DNA of 64,000 nucleotides, from positions 21,846,556-21,910,555 of the forward strand of contig CP099845.1 of NCBI GenBank assembly GCA_030062745.1. The letters are read 5' to 3'. Made by a program: the position numbers and the translations under genes. Below, one piece after another: positions 36,181-47,864 of the stretch (position 1 is its first letter; every line of letters begins with the position of its first letter). Under the pieces are notes generated by a model. The model did not search any database. It saw only the letters and a list, made by a program, of their open reading frames with translations, and had not been told where the DNA came from. The DNA comes from Capitulum mitella (taxonomy: Eukaryota; Arthropoda; Thecostraca; Pollicipedomorpha; Pollicipedidae).

Positions 36181-36208
36181 CTAGGTGACATCGACTGACT
36201 TCACCTAA
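36181..36208. repeat. palindromic CTAGGT motif, copy 2
   Basis: Runs CTAGGTGACATCGACTGAC then TTCACCTAA. It aligns with the motif at 7619-7651 over about 29 positions with one gap and few mismatches, and is again an imperfect inverted repeat. Confidence 0.55.
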
Positions 36209-37576
36209 ATCAATCCACTCTGTGGTGTGTAAATTCACAATCCCGACAACGTTACACAAATTCTGCCGCAATCAGTTCCGCGGCATCAGCTCAGCGAAAA
36301 AGGGCTGTTGCACACAGTTATCAAAGAGCTACAAAAAACGCATCCGGCTACATTACAATACATATTCAGATTCAACTAAATCCAACGCAGTTGCCTTCGG
36401 CTCGTGTCACGGCGGCCGAAACGTTGACGATGACCGTGGTATGGGAGCACACAGCACGCGTGATTGTTACCAAACAACGTCACAAGAAGCAGCCAAATGA
36501 GACGATACCCCCCCCCCCCGCCACCTGGAAAACAATGCTGACCGACTATCTGCTGTCCGCGTCAGCCGCGTCGCTGTCTGTTGCCTTCCATTGCACGTCA
36601 GAAAGCCTTCTTGTAGCTGTTTATTACGTTTGCACGCTGCTTTCAATGCGCATCCGTCTGTGATGACAAACCTTCGCCTCAAAATGAACATGCTGGCCGA
36701 TCCCGGTATATCATCAGCCTGGCGTCGCAGGAGTTTCTATGTAACGTGCTGGAGTTTTCCGCAAACATAACCGAACTGCCCCGGAGCGCAACCCCCCCCC
36801 CCCCCTTCCAGAAGGCAGAACCAGTGTTGACAACCTTTTTCTGGGTGTCAGAGTACAAATTTTCTTTGGTGTATGAGATATTCTCGTGCGTCCTTATGGG
36901 AAATATGCGTCTAATTTGGTGTTCTACATGCTTATGGGGTTCCTCTTTACACGGAAACATGTACACGTAAATGGCACTTAAATGCTGCGAAATAACGTTG
37001 ACTGCCCGTATCACTAGTTCCTGCTTTTGGACAATTTCATGTGCTTCCTCGTATATCAACACTTCTTAGTAACATGTCACTCCTGTGTCCCAGAACCCTT
37101 CCTGAGATATCCTGCCAGATCCTGAAACAACCAACTTGATAAAATTGTGAAAGTCCTGTTCGTTTAAGGCAGACCCACCCGATATCGATTGACTGATAAC
37201 ATTCGTTACTGATAACGACTGATAACGTTCTTACTATATATTATATACTACATATATACTATTTTTTTGTTTTTCCACATTTTTTACGCATTGGAGCAAA
37301 ACAATCATTTTTATGCTTTCGATGACTTCATATAACTCGTGCATGTTACTCCATTCATCCCTCGGTTCGTCACCGACATCTTATCCCGTGCAGCCTTCCT
37401 GTCAAGCTTATACCGAAACATTATGCTGGCTTCTATCTGGGTTCTTTCGGGCTACTTTGCAATTATAAGGCACTCCGACTTCGTCTTGCTGAAGGTCACT
37501 TAAAGTTACGGCCCGGAAACAGCACGACGGCGAAGCAACGACGAACTGTTGAACCGAGAAATCCAAAACGTTATCC

Positions 37577-37579
<3 letters not shown>
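36209..37579. other. anonymous sequence
   Basis: C homopolymers lie at about 36,509-36,520 and 36,790-36,804. No gene recognised. Confidence 0.4.

Positions 37580-37629
<50 letters not shown>
37580..37629. repeat. (AT)n microsatellite
   Basis: An uninterrupted AT run of about 50 bp. Confidence 0.96.
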
Positions 37630-37630
<1 letters not shown>

Positions 37631-38653
37631 CTGCTAAAGACCTGGAAAAAATCTTTCATTTTTATGCAACTCGTACCATCGTCTGAAGTATCATAATGGA
37701 CTTATTCATCTGGTGAAAACCTCACATTCCTTGGAAATACCACGATCGACGCGACAACAAACTTTGCTTTCTCGGTTTGCTGCTGAACTATAATCCATCA
37801 CAGCTATGTTGGGAGAACAGTTATAACATTCGGAAACCATGATTAAAATATTGTACCTGTCGGCTTCTAAAATATACTACGCTCATGCATTCAGTGCGTA
37901 TGTTTGTACATTAAATGACGCAAAAATGGTATCTGTCTTTCAGTGCCCTGAATTTCACCAGTAGCGGAGCTTTTTTCGACATCACATGACATACAACACC
38001 TCTGAATCTGTTCGCCGACAGAAACAGGAGGCCTGATAACGATCATGACGAAGACACTGCCGCATTCCTCAATGTGGCTGTTTCCTATTTTGTTCATCTT
38101 TTCTTGTTTAAACTTTCTTGTTTCGTGTGATCGTGGTGGCGGCGGTCCCACGTAACTATCTGCGCGTAGCACGTACAATCCTCTTGTCCCATAATCATCT
38201 CCAGAATAAACGGCAAGAAGAAACCTCAAATGTGAACACTGTAAAGTGGTGACGCTTGTCTGACTTAGGCATACCATGTGGATCACTCAACTAGATGTCT
38301 ACAGACAGAGCAATACCATTTGGTAAGACCAATGTGACCATCAGGGACATAGGAACAAAGGGGAGGGGTGGCGGAGGAGGCAGCCACCCTCCAATTTGAA
38401 ACTGGGAAAGCACCTACCCTCCCCATTTCGGGAAATAAAGGAAAATTAGTAAGACATGAAAAATGCGCTGAAAGGCCGATACCTGAAGAATAAAGTGACC
38501 GAAAGTAGAGGCCTTTTCCGTTAAGCGATGCAATAACTGTTTGCCACAATTTTCCGCACAGTGTGATAAGCCCTGAACATGTAATGAGGCCATCCAGACA
38601 CTGCAGGAGGTCACTGTGTCATGGACAGTAAGGTCCCTGAGCCACAAGAGGGT
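37630..38653. other. anonymous sequence
   Basis: No gene recognised. Confidence 0.4.
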
Positions 38654-39070
38654 GTCCTGTAACATCGAACGAGGCTCCTGTGACACCGAGGGAGGCCCCT
38701 CAAACGGAAGAGGAGATCCCCGTGACACCAAGGGAGGTCCTCAGACGGGGAAGAACGCTCCTCAAACGGAAGAGGAGGCCCCTGTGACATCAAGGGATAT
38801 CCCTCAGACGAAAGACGAAGGTCCTGTGATACCGCTGGAGGGTCCTCGGATGGAAGAAGCCCGGATGACCTGTGAAGAAGCTCCCCTGACCTGTGACACC
38901 GAGGGATGCCTCTAGATGGGAGAGGAGGTTTCTGTGACTCCAAAGGAAGCCCCTCAGACGGGAAAATGGGGCCTCTGCCAAGGAGACCCCTGTTCGATAC
39001 AGAAGGCGCGTTGTCGGGAAAGGAGGCCCTTTTCGATCACAGAAGGCCCCTCGTCGAGACAAAAAGCAAG
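38654..39070. repeat. minisatellite of about 42 bp
   Basis: Diverged units contain CCTGTGACACC, AAGGGAGG, CCCCTCAGACGG and AAGAGGAGG-like words in order, repeated about every 41-43 bp, with partial units in between. Where unit length is a multiple of 3, both strands stay open. This explains the long overlapping ORFs here, whose peptides repeat the motif EEAPVT...PQTEE on the plus strand. It could be a decayed coding repeat or a non-coding minisatellite. No start, splice or flanking domain supports a gene. Confidence 0.75.
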
Positions 39071-39201
39071 CACTTACAGCCCAGCCAGAAAGCGTCGTCC
39101 CTAACAACCTATCTCCTTGAAACTTGTCCGCTACTTTTACGTTAATGGGCGTTTTTTCCATTTTCGATGAGTAGTTATTACCCTCATCCGCATGCATGAC
39201 C

Positions 39202-41435
39202 GACTTCAAAAAATAAAGAAATAAATAAACTAACTCTCCATCCATTTGCAGGCTGGGCTGCACAGGACCACTATATGGAGGATCCCCCCCCCCCCCACCA
39301 CCCAGCATGTGGGAGAAGCCTCTTCTATAGCTTGCCTCCCTTTCTTGAAAATCATTCCTGTGCCATTAAGATCATCTACCAATACCTAACAAATGCTGGA
39401 AGCACCACTTACATCACTGGCAGCTCCTATTCAGCAACACCAGATATCCAGAACAGATGGTGCCTTGGCCCTCACACTGATAATTTGTGGGATTACATAA
39501 AAATTGCACATGATACCTGTCACAAATGTCTTCACAGTGGAACTCATTTTTCAATGTCTTGTATGATTTTCATATACTGGCCTGGTTTTTCATACTATAC
39601 ATAGTATGAAAATAGGAATAAAGCTCCACTTACAATTTTTCCTTGCAGACAATTTTCACATGATCTGGAAATGTTTTAAGCATGGATCACATGTAACATG
39701 CCCATTATATCAATACTACATGATTTACATTCTTGTAAAAAAGCAGACATTTCAAGTATATATCCATAATCTAGAGCAAATGCTTTTAATCAAAATTTCT
39801 TAGAAAGAACTGAGTCAGACAGGATCACTCAGCAGGTAGCAGAAGTTTCATAATAACTTCAACAAAAGTAGTGATTTCTGAGTCATTGATGTCCTGTGAA
39901 AAAGATGGGTGCTTTTGACACATCTGGCCTACAACTTACATTCAAAAATTGGGCATGCAGACTGCCTGACTGCCACAAACCTTAAATGGCCCTTGGTTTT
40001 CTGATGGTTGGTATGGCAACCTTGAACATTGGAGATCATTAAGTATTAGTACAAATACAAATGTTTAATGACTGGAACAAGCAAGACCATGGCATTCTAA
40101 TGCACCTGGTTTGCTCATCTGGTCAGAACAGCCCAAAAGAAGGGTGTCAAAGACATAATGGACCCACAAGGATCAGATGGGCCATTCACAGTGGATACAG
40201 TGTCATAATGATATGACATGGTGAGGTCACTGGGGATTGTACACAATGTGTGTGCAGTAACAATGAACAAGAAGACTCTTCAGTGGTGATGACCTCACAA
40301 ATATGACTGCAGTCTGCAAAATTCCAATTTTTTGCACACACCAAGTTTTGCATCATGCATGCATTGCCTGAAACAAAAAAAAACTCTGTATCTTCATTTA
40401 AATAAAATATCATAGATCTCACCACAAAGCTGTCACAAACTCCCCACAGAGTCATCCCTGTGGTTCTGTGGTAACATGCTCAGCTTATACCCTCATACCC
40501 AGTGTGTGGTAGACACCCCTTGCACTATCTGGTCCAAAACAGAGAGGGTCCTCCAGACCAATGGGCCGGCCTTGTCATCAAATGTCCAGGATCCCTCAGC
40601 ATTACCCAGTTCATTGCCTGGGACAAATTACTCCATACTTGGGTCCACTTGGGTAGCAGGGGTCTGCACAACAAGCTCTGCTTAGCAAGGACTCCAATCC
40701 CAATGCCATCCATTTGAAACAGATGCAGATCAAATTCATAATAACAGAGAACACTATGCCATATATTTTAGCAATTAACCTGTCAGTTTTTCCTGATTCT
40801 TGGTTAACAATGGTATAATCCAGATTGATCATGTGTTACTGAAGGCTGTGAATGTACAATGAAACCATGAAAACTACACTTGCATGCATGGCTGAAGATT
40901 TATGAAAATTATTGGGAGGGATCCACATACAAGTTCAGGCTGTCTCCTTCCAATCACTACCTAAGGCCTAAAGCTAAAATCTCTGAATACTGGGGGTCCA
41001 GACCACCCAACCTCCCCAGAATCTCTAGCCCTGCTTGCATGTTAATAGTCTGTTACAATAATTTAATCAATAAATGATCACAGTTGGAGTCCAAGCATGT
41101 GAAAATATGAGGCTGATACGAAAACAGAGTAACAAATATATAGGGTCTACTCCTTGGTTGGGTTGTGGGTATTATGGGCAGTTCATTCTACAATGGGCAT
41201 AGAATGAAAAAATTTGGGCCCATGATATGTACATCTTCATACAAAATAAGGTAACTTATTTGAAAACTGAACAGAAGTGGGGGTGATAGGCCCTACCCTG
41301 ACCTCCACTCCAACATCAAGTACCAATAGGCACAAGATGCGTCTCATAACTTTTCAGTGTATTAAATGAGCTGGAAATTAATTATCTCTTTCTGGAAATC
41401 ACCAAAAAACTGATTTCCCAGCACTGCTCTTAAGT
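39202..41435. other. CpG-depleted segment of 2.2 kb
   Basis: I count three CpG dinucleotides here (about 40,567, 41,119 and 41,340). The 60 bases from 41,461 alone contain four. TpG and CpA are abundant. The segment has no recognisable protein domain. AATAAA hexamers occur near 40,396 and 41,067 on the plus strand. Germline cytosine methylation followed by deamination is the usual cause of such loss. In invertebrates it is typically restricted to gene bodies. Confidence 0.85.
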
Positions 41436-43134
41436 CGAACCCAATAATAGTCACTTACCTTTCTGAATTTTTCCTACGTCCTAGGTGACTATGTAGCGAG
41501 ACGCACTCTTTCCAACGCTAAAGAGCTAGGAAACCTGGAATACTATCGATTTAACTAAAAACAAATATTTGCCAAAACATACCGCAGGCCGGCGGCATCG
41601 TACCAAAATAAAATAATACTGACAACAACAGGTCTATCAAGCACCCCAGTTTTGTAACCATGCGCTTTAAACGTCTTCAAGCAGAAAAAGAAGTGCTGCC
41701 AGTTCACCTGCCATATGAAAACTTTCTTTTAGCACGTTGAAAATAAACGCTGGTTGAATATGCAACGCTAATCCTAAATGTAACAGCGGTTGTTGGTCAA
41801 AGACGTATGATTTAAACCCGATGGAATTAAGTTCCACTGTAGGTCTCCTTCTCAAAGGCCTATTGCAAGTTGAATTTCACGAGCGAAAACCACCTTCTTC
41901 TTTGTTGGCCAGTTGTTTCTGGCCTCTGGGGGCGCGGTGCTAGGGTGTTGGATGAGGACAGCACGGTGTGAAAAGGGATACGGAGACTATGAAGCGCACC
42001 GAGACGGAAGTTATCGGCACACCTGACACTTTTTTAGCGATGAGTGTTCAAGCGCCATAAAAAGGTGAAATCTGGGCTATGGAATGAAAATGGCCTCGGT
42101 ATAAAACAGAGGCATGGGAACCAGGGGCGCAGCTACGATTTTCTTAAGAGGGTGGTCCAGCGCTCAGTGAGAACTGAGATCATACGAAAGTTGCTTACTG
42201 GGAATGCGGTGTGCAATGGGCTTTACTAAAAAAATGTCGACCTAAAAAATGCGGCCCACTAAAACCTGCGCCATATGTCCGCTGTTTACCCCGCGACCTT
42301 TGACGCAACGGACCCGTCGCAACGCTAAGGCTGCCCCCCGACTTCAGTCGTCGTGGTGAGGTCGGTCGCCCGCGAAGCGATGGAGAGAAGAGATGGTGAG
42401 AGGGGAATTGAAAAAGGTATTGCTCCCAGCAGAGGCTTCAGAACAGCGCGTTGCAGCGATACCCAACTTTTAATTGTTTTTGATGTTTCCATTCATTGCT
42501 TTCTCCGCAGAATTACCCGTGGACGTTTTTTTCTTGGAACCAGCACGAAGACATATGAAAGAGTCAATTTTGCTTTGCTCCTGACTTATTGTGGTTAGAG
42601 GCGACTTGTCCAGAATATGATATACCTAATCTTACAGGATCGTCAAGCAGCATGTAAAGGAACTGCATTCATTACTCAGCCAATTTTTCGTAAAACCTTC
42701 GCAAATTTTTATTACATATCTAACTGGTTTACCGAAACATATATCACGGATCACGCTTCCAGCGTATCTTTTCGGACCAAAGCCCTCTGTAGCATCAAAG
42801 TTCAACGTTAAAAAACACGCAGACACTTAAGCATAGATGATGTTTGTGTCACACGTCACACAAGCATATGATAATGTTTTGGTAACGTCCACTCTCTCTA
42901 AGCGGTTGCCTAAGATGGGCGCCAAATTACCACGAACTGGGTACCCGACCTTTGGGCCAATGAGTTCCCAATGCCAGTCCCCTGGATCCACCCCTGCTGT
43001 CATGATGCCGTCTTCATGTCCCAAAATAAATTCGAAAGAGTAATAAACCGTGCGGTATTGTATCAGTCCGGTATTGTATCCGTCCTTGATGTGACAAAAC
43101 TGGTAGCAATTTTTCCAAAAGTGATGTGTTGGCT
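41436..43134. other. anonymous sequence
   Basis: CpG returns to ordinary density at once. CAGGGGCGCAGCTACGA at 42,122 resembles the end of a hAT-type MITE, but no partner end was found. Confidence 0.4.
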
Positions 43135-43256
43135 CAGGGATGTGGTCAAGGGGGGTATGGGGGCCATGGCTGCCCCCCTTCCGTCATATGCCTGTGGCAT
43201 ATGGCAAAATTTGACATTTGTCCCCCCTCCCGCGGAAAATTCTGTCTACGTGCCTG
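43135..43256 (+). mobile_element. ACGTAGCC-family MITE, copy 1 (122 bp)
   Basis: Starts CAGGGATGTGGTCAAGG and ends CTACGTGCCTG. The flanks are TGTTGGCT (43,127-43,134) and TGTTGGTT (43,257-43,264), an 8-bp target duplication with one mismatch. The interior shares a GGGGGCCATGG core and CATATGGCAAAATTTG-type sequence with copies 2 and 3. An 8-bp duplication with CAGG ends indicates a non-autonomous hAT element. Confidence 0.75.
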
Positions 43257-43268
43257 TGTTGGTTGGTT

Positions 43269-43298
43269 GGTTATTGGGGCTTAGGGGCTACGTGCCTG
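43269..43298 (+). mobile_element. solo right end of the same MITE family
   Basis: GGGGCTACGTGCCTG is preceded by GGTTATTGGGGCTTA. The segment ends at CCTG and is followed by TGTTGGTT (43,299-43,306), the same 8 bp that precedes it at 43,257-43,264. It looks like a remnant end inserted next to copy 1, or a repair-generated partial copy. Confidence 0.55.
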
Positions 43299-43306
43299 TG
43301 TTGGTT

Positions 43307-43522
43307 GTCCCCTTTTCGTCCCTTGAATCTACAACCGTCGTCATGAAACGTAGGAGATATGTCATAAGACATGAAGTGAGCCGGTAGGCTGCAAAAAAAA
43401 ATGGTTCCTCTAATTTTCATAACATCGAAAGAGCACATGGAGACCACAGCTTCCAAACTTGCGAAAAACGGCCTTATGTACAGGTCCCCACAAAAGTAAT
43501 GTTAGGTATTAAGGTTCTTGTT
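43307..43522. other. anonymous sequence
   Basis: Short spacer between the MITE cluster and the piggyBac-like element. Nothing recognised. Confidence 0.4.
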
Positions 43523-43526
43523 TTAA

Positions 43527-44746
43527 CCCGTCCCCGACTGGGGGGGCAGTTGACTGCCCCCCTGAGGTTTTTCTGGGATTACGAGAGAACCAACACACAC
43601 AGATTCACGAAACTTTGTGTACGTTTTGCTCCATCAATTTTACATCTTGTGTCAAAATTTTGACCTCAGGCCACGTCAGGTGCCTAACCTAGGTCAGGTC
43701 CAACAGACCTATGTCAAAAAAAGTTTAGCGCCCTCTAACTTTTTCGCAAAACAAGATATCTCAATAATACTTTCAGGGGTTAGTGATCGTGATAGATGCA
43801 ACAAATCTGCTATCTCAGATTTTTCGGAATTTTTCGGGTCATTGACCTAAGGTCAAGCCCATTTTTAAGACATATCGCCATTTTTTTCGGAAATTGACGG
43901 AACATTCCATAACATTTTTACTGTGGAATGAAGCAGACATCTGGTTGCCGTCATTGGGCAAAGTATCAGTGACTTCCAGCCATTGACCTGAGGTCAGGTC
44001 ACGAATAACTGTACTGGGCCAAAATGTACCACCGTCAAAATCGACGATGAATTACTCAGAATGGGTAGAAAATGGCAGAACTAGCGTGCGCAGACGTAAT
44101 TAATACCAGGAACCTCAAAAAGTTTGAAAAAGTAGCATATTCTGGAAATAAACAGGCTCTCGCGAATAAAGCTCCGCCAACTTTGTACATTGGCAACTAA
44201 TAAATTTTTCCAAAATTTAAGCACGAGAAACCATCACAAGAACCACAAAAATCAATAAAATTGACATAGATCGTCTTTTTGCGCGAAAATAAAGGAACGC
44301 CAAAATTAGTTCCCGTCAATTTGGTACCGCATACGGCCGCGGCGCACACTTGACGGCTGACGGGAGAATTACGGTGTCTTTAACTCAACGTTTCGGCGTA
44401 TATATTGAACAAATCTGGGGGAATTAGACGTGTATCGGCATCCGCGGACATTTACTTGTGCGCTGGTGCCTTTACCTATGCGTTATTAGTCACAGCCCTC
44501 GAGATTCAGGCCATTTCTCGGTCTCATGCAGTCGGCTATGAGAAAACATATATAGGGCGTAAATTGGCTTACATATTATCTAAAACTAAAAATGAGACCA
44601 GTTTCGAGCTCTACTCGTCACAGGCTTTCCAACGGTATGCTTATTTTTATCGTTCGACCAACCGTTCGCGAGTTAGAGGGGGGCAGTCAACTGCCCCCCC
44701 CCCCCAGTCGCCAGATGTTCGGGACGGACCGACGGTCGTGCGCGGG
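43527..44746. mobile_element. piggyBac-like non-autonomous element, copy 2 (1,220 bp)
   Basis: Flanked by TTAA on both sides (43,523-43,526 and 44,747-44,750), with ends CCCG and CGGG. The inner inverted repeat CGACTGGGGG starts 8 bp from the left end. Its partner (CCCCCCAGTCG, ending 44,710) is 36 bp from the right end. Each inner repeat continues into a near-perfect palindrome (GGGGGGCAGT, 2 nt, ACTGCCCCCC). The 28-bp asymmetry is the same as in the element at 24,234-25,420 although the end sequences differ. No transposase is present. Confidence 0.7.
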
Positions 44747-44750
44747 TTAA

Positions 44751-46949
44751 ACTGGCCATAGCTCCGGCGTTTACGGTGCTAATGTAACGTAATTTGAGCA
44801 GCTATTTGCCGCGACGTAGTCATTTCAACCCGTAGTAACTACAGACCTGTGCTTCATATTTTAAGCCCATGCCTAAAAACACGAAAAAAAATATTTACGG
44901 TCGGAAGGCGGGGACGTTGAGCAGGTTTCTTGGTTCCGCCACTGCGCCAAGGCTCTCGGCTGTCAAACTGATAAGATCAGTTGTGTTGTGAATGCGATAC
45001 TGGGTGGAGGCTATGAGGAGGGAGCGAATCTTGATCATGTGACATGTTCTGCCGGAGAACTGTGAGGACGTCGTGGAGACTGACCAGGCTGTGTCCAACC
45101 TGTGGTCCTTTTCACAGGTAGTTTTTCACCTGACTGGATCTGAACATTCGACCCGAACAAGGACGGTTGAGAGATTTATGAGCAATAGCGTTGGAAATAA
45201 CTAACTCACGAATGAACGGTTTATACTGTGTACAGAAGAAGCCTTCATGATAATCATATGGCGAATGTCGTTGCCAGAGCAGATTAATGGTAATGACACG
45301 AGGTTAAACGGGCACATACTGCGTTTATTTACATGCGAGCACTTAACTCTCCCGAATATATTTCGGCATACATGCACACATATTACCAAGACCGGAACTT
45401 CGTGTCTCCTGGGTGGGGAGGGGTATGCATCCCTCATGTTCAGCTTACCTCCCAGTGTTGAACTCCCCCTCCCCCATTGTTCGGCTGGGCCTCTCACATT
45501 GCGGAACTTGGCCCCCAGTATTTTATCAGTTCTCAATGATAAGAATTTAACCTTCGCCGGATGACAGGGGTGGTTGCCACCCCCCAACACTGTTTCCGGG
45601 ACCACGGCAAAACGGTGCACAACAGCGCCGTGAAATTTGGCATAGCTGACGACACATTCCTTGCACATGTTCTGGAAAAAGAGTGCCCCCATCTTTGTCT
45701 CAGGGCACCGAGCCATGACGTCAATATTAAAAGCTTGCAGAGCGATTTTTGCACCAAATGTCTTTTTTTCAATGTTTTAGGGCAATAGACATGCATAAAC
45801 GGCATATGACGGGCATAAAATCAATTCAGAATGGTAGTCTACAAAGAACAGGATGCATCAGATAGCTCTATGGCCTTTTCATGGTAACACGAGGTCAATG
45901 ACTTTAGATGGCTTTTTTGCCTTAGAATGTTCCTATGCATTTTTTGGGGGGAGGGGGAGGGACGGGACAATTTTAGGCCTATTTGGCCCCAAATGTGTCG
46001 CTCTTAACTGAGGAAAATCCATTTGTAGCTCCCAAACATAAGGTTTGACTTGACCTTGGAGGTCACTGGCTGGCCTGATGGAGTCGATACGGCTACCATT
46101 GGATTCCTTGGGCATACGGCTATCGATTTCTTCTTGTCCCGAGAAGCTAGTTCAATTAGGGGCGAAATGGCGAGGGGGTGCCTACCCCCCGTCATCGGTG
46201 CGAGTGAAAATACCTCTTGTCCGGCGAGAGTTAAACAAACGTACGCATTAGCGCTGTGGATGTTCAAAAACATGGACATGCATACCCTACCCATATCAGA
46301 CATTTCTAGAGTCGTCAAAATAATGTGAATAGATAAGAGCAAATGGGAGGTCATTTACCCGTTCCCGGTCCGATGAGCCCATGAGTCCGATGAGTTCCGA
46401 CTGGGATGACCAGCCGGAACGTAACTTTTGACATCATAGTGTCACTAGCACGGATCCACTCACGACACCCATGTCTCCCATTGGATGGCCTTCCATAACT
46501 GCAACTTCTGTTTAACTTGGCTAGGTTTTAACCGTTCGCGCAGATTACCAGTGTTTCATGATATGCATGCCTTTGTAAACGCATCTTTTCAACAAAAAGA
46601 ATGAAACGGACGACCTTGTAGTACCGTCGTGAGATAACCATACGGTAGTAGTATATGGTATCGCCGCAGAGACGTAGGAGCTTCTCATAAAGGGGAAAGG
46701 GGGCAGAGACCACATTATTTTTTTGCTGGCCGGGGACCGAGGGGAGCAGGGGGTTAAGCTTTACGAAAATGTTTCGGTTTGATATAGCGTAAATAAATAT
46801 TTGGTGTAGTGCAAAATAGTAATCATTCTTCAGAATACCAGCAGTGTAAAATATTCTTGCAGGAACTTGCCTGAAATGAGACTTGGTTCTGAAAGGGCTT
46901 CACGTTTGAAATCTCCGGCCAGAATCCAGTAGAGGGGGCAAAATCCATC
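44751..46949. other. no supported gene
   Basis: Overlapping ORFs at 45,201-45,716 (minus) and 46,004-46,354 (minus) have no recognisable domain. A G-rich run lies at 45,944-45,962. GTCCGATGAG occurs twice, 16 bp apart, near 46,370. Confidence 0.4.
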
Positions 46950-47211
46950 CAGAGACGTATCCAAGGGGGTCATGGGGGCCATGGCCCCGCTTAGCCAAGC
47001 GGTCCTCACTAGATATATGGTGATTTCGCACGAATACGGAAAAGCGATCATATATATGTTGCAAAAGCAAACATTGCATGTTTTCCTGTCCGTTAAACAT
47101 GAGGTAAATCACATAAATTGCTGCTCTTTCCTGTAAATTTCGCCCCATGCCAGCGACATATGACAAAATTTGGCATTTGGCCGCATGAGGAAAATCCTGG
47201 CTACGTGCCTG
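46950..47211 (+). mobile_element. ACGTAGCC-family MITE, copy 2 (262 bp)
   Basis: Starts CAGAGACGTATCCAAGG and ends CTGGCTACGTGCCTG. The flanks are AATCCATC (46,942-46,949) and AATTCATT (47,212-47,219), 6 of 8 identical with both differences C to T. It shares the GGGGGCCATGG core with copy 1. It is collinear, in the opposite orientation, with copy 3 over nearly its whole length, including GATATATGG/CCATATATC and TCGCACGAATACGG words. Confidence 0.8.
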
Positions 47212-47592
47212 AATTCATTCTTGCCTCCGGCCTCATGTTTGTCGTGGATTGCCTATTTTTGCATACTTTAAATTGATATCTAGTGCGTCGTCAAAAACGG
47301 AAAAAAATATATGGACGTTTTTGGGTATATGTGAATTTAACCGTAGAGTGGCAAAACCAGCCAATCGCCCTCCCCCTCCCGGCCATGCGTTACCAACGGC
47401 GATATTAGGTGATACACGAGCGATCTGAAGTTAAGTGCTTCCTTGTTTGTTCTTTGTCGAAGTTCTGTTTCCTAGCCATCGTGGATCACCACTGAAATAA
47501 GGAGAAGTCTGATTTTCGCATACTTTCGATCACCTATGGTAATCATCTTCAAGGAAGTCGCAAAAGCTGACAAATCGATGAAATTTTGAACA
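47212..47592. other. anonymous sequence
   Basis: Nothing recognised. Confidence 0.4.
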
Positions 47593-47615
47593 TTTGACCC
47601 CAGGGCCTATTTTAA
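47593..47615. repeat. copy B left target duplication and TIR
   Basis: TTTGACCC (47,593-47,600), then CAGGGCCTATTTTAA (47,601-47,615). Confidence 0.97.
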
Positions 47616-47712
47616 GGAAAAATGACTACGGGGGCAATTTTGCGAACGAGAGGCACTGGCTGAGACCATCCCCCGGGCATTTGTGTTCTCCTTATTGAAT
47701 TTTGTCCACTTC

Positions 47713-47717
<5 letters not shown>

Positions 47718-47753
<36 letters not shown>

Positions 47754-47773
47754 AATGCTTTGCTAAGGAAGGC

Positions 47774-47851
<78 letters not shown>

Positions 47852-47864
47852 TATATATATATAC
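47718..47864. repeat. (AT)n microsatellites inside transposon copy B
   Basis: AT runs of about 33 bp (47,718-47,750) and about 90 bp (47,773-47,864, with brief interruptions) are separated by the same CTAAGGAA-type linker as in copy A. Both are expanded relative to A. Confidence 0.95.

Noticed and set aside
46368-46400. Hammerhead-like CCGATGAG words
   Set aside because: GTCCGATGAG occurs twice, but the required CTGATGA and GAAA core with pairing stems is absent.
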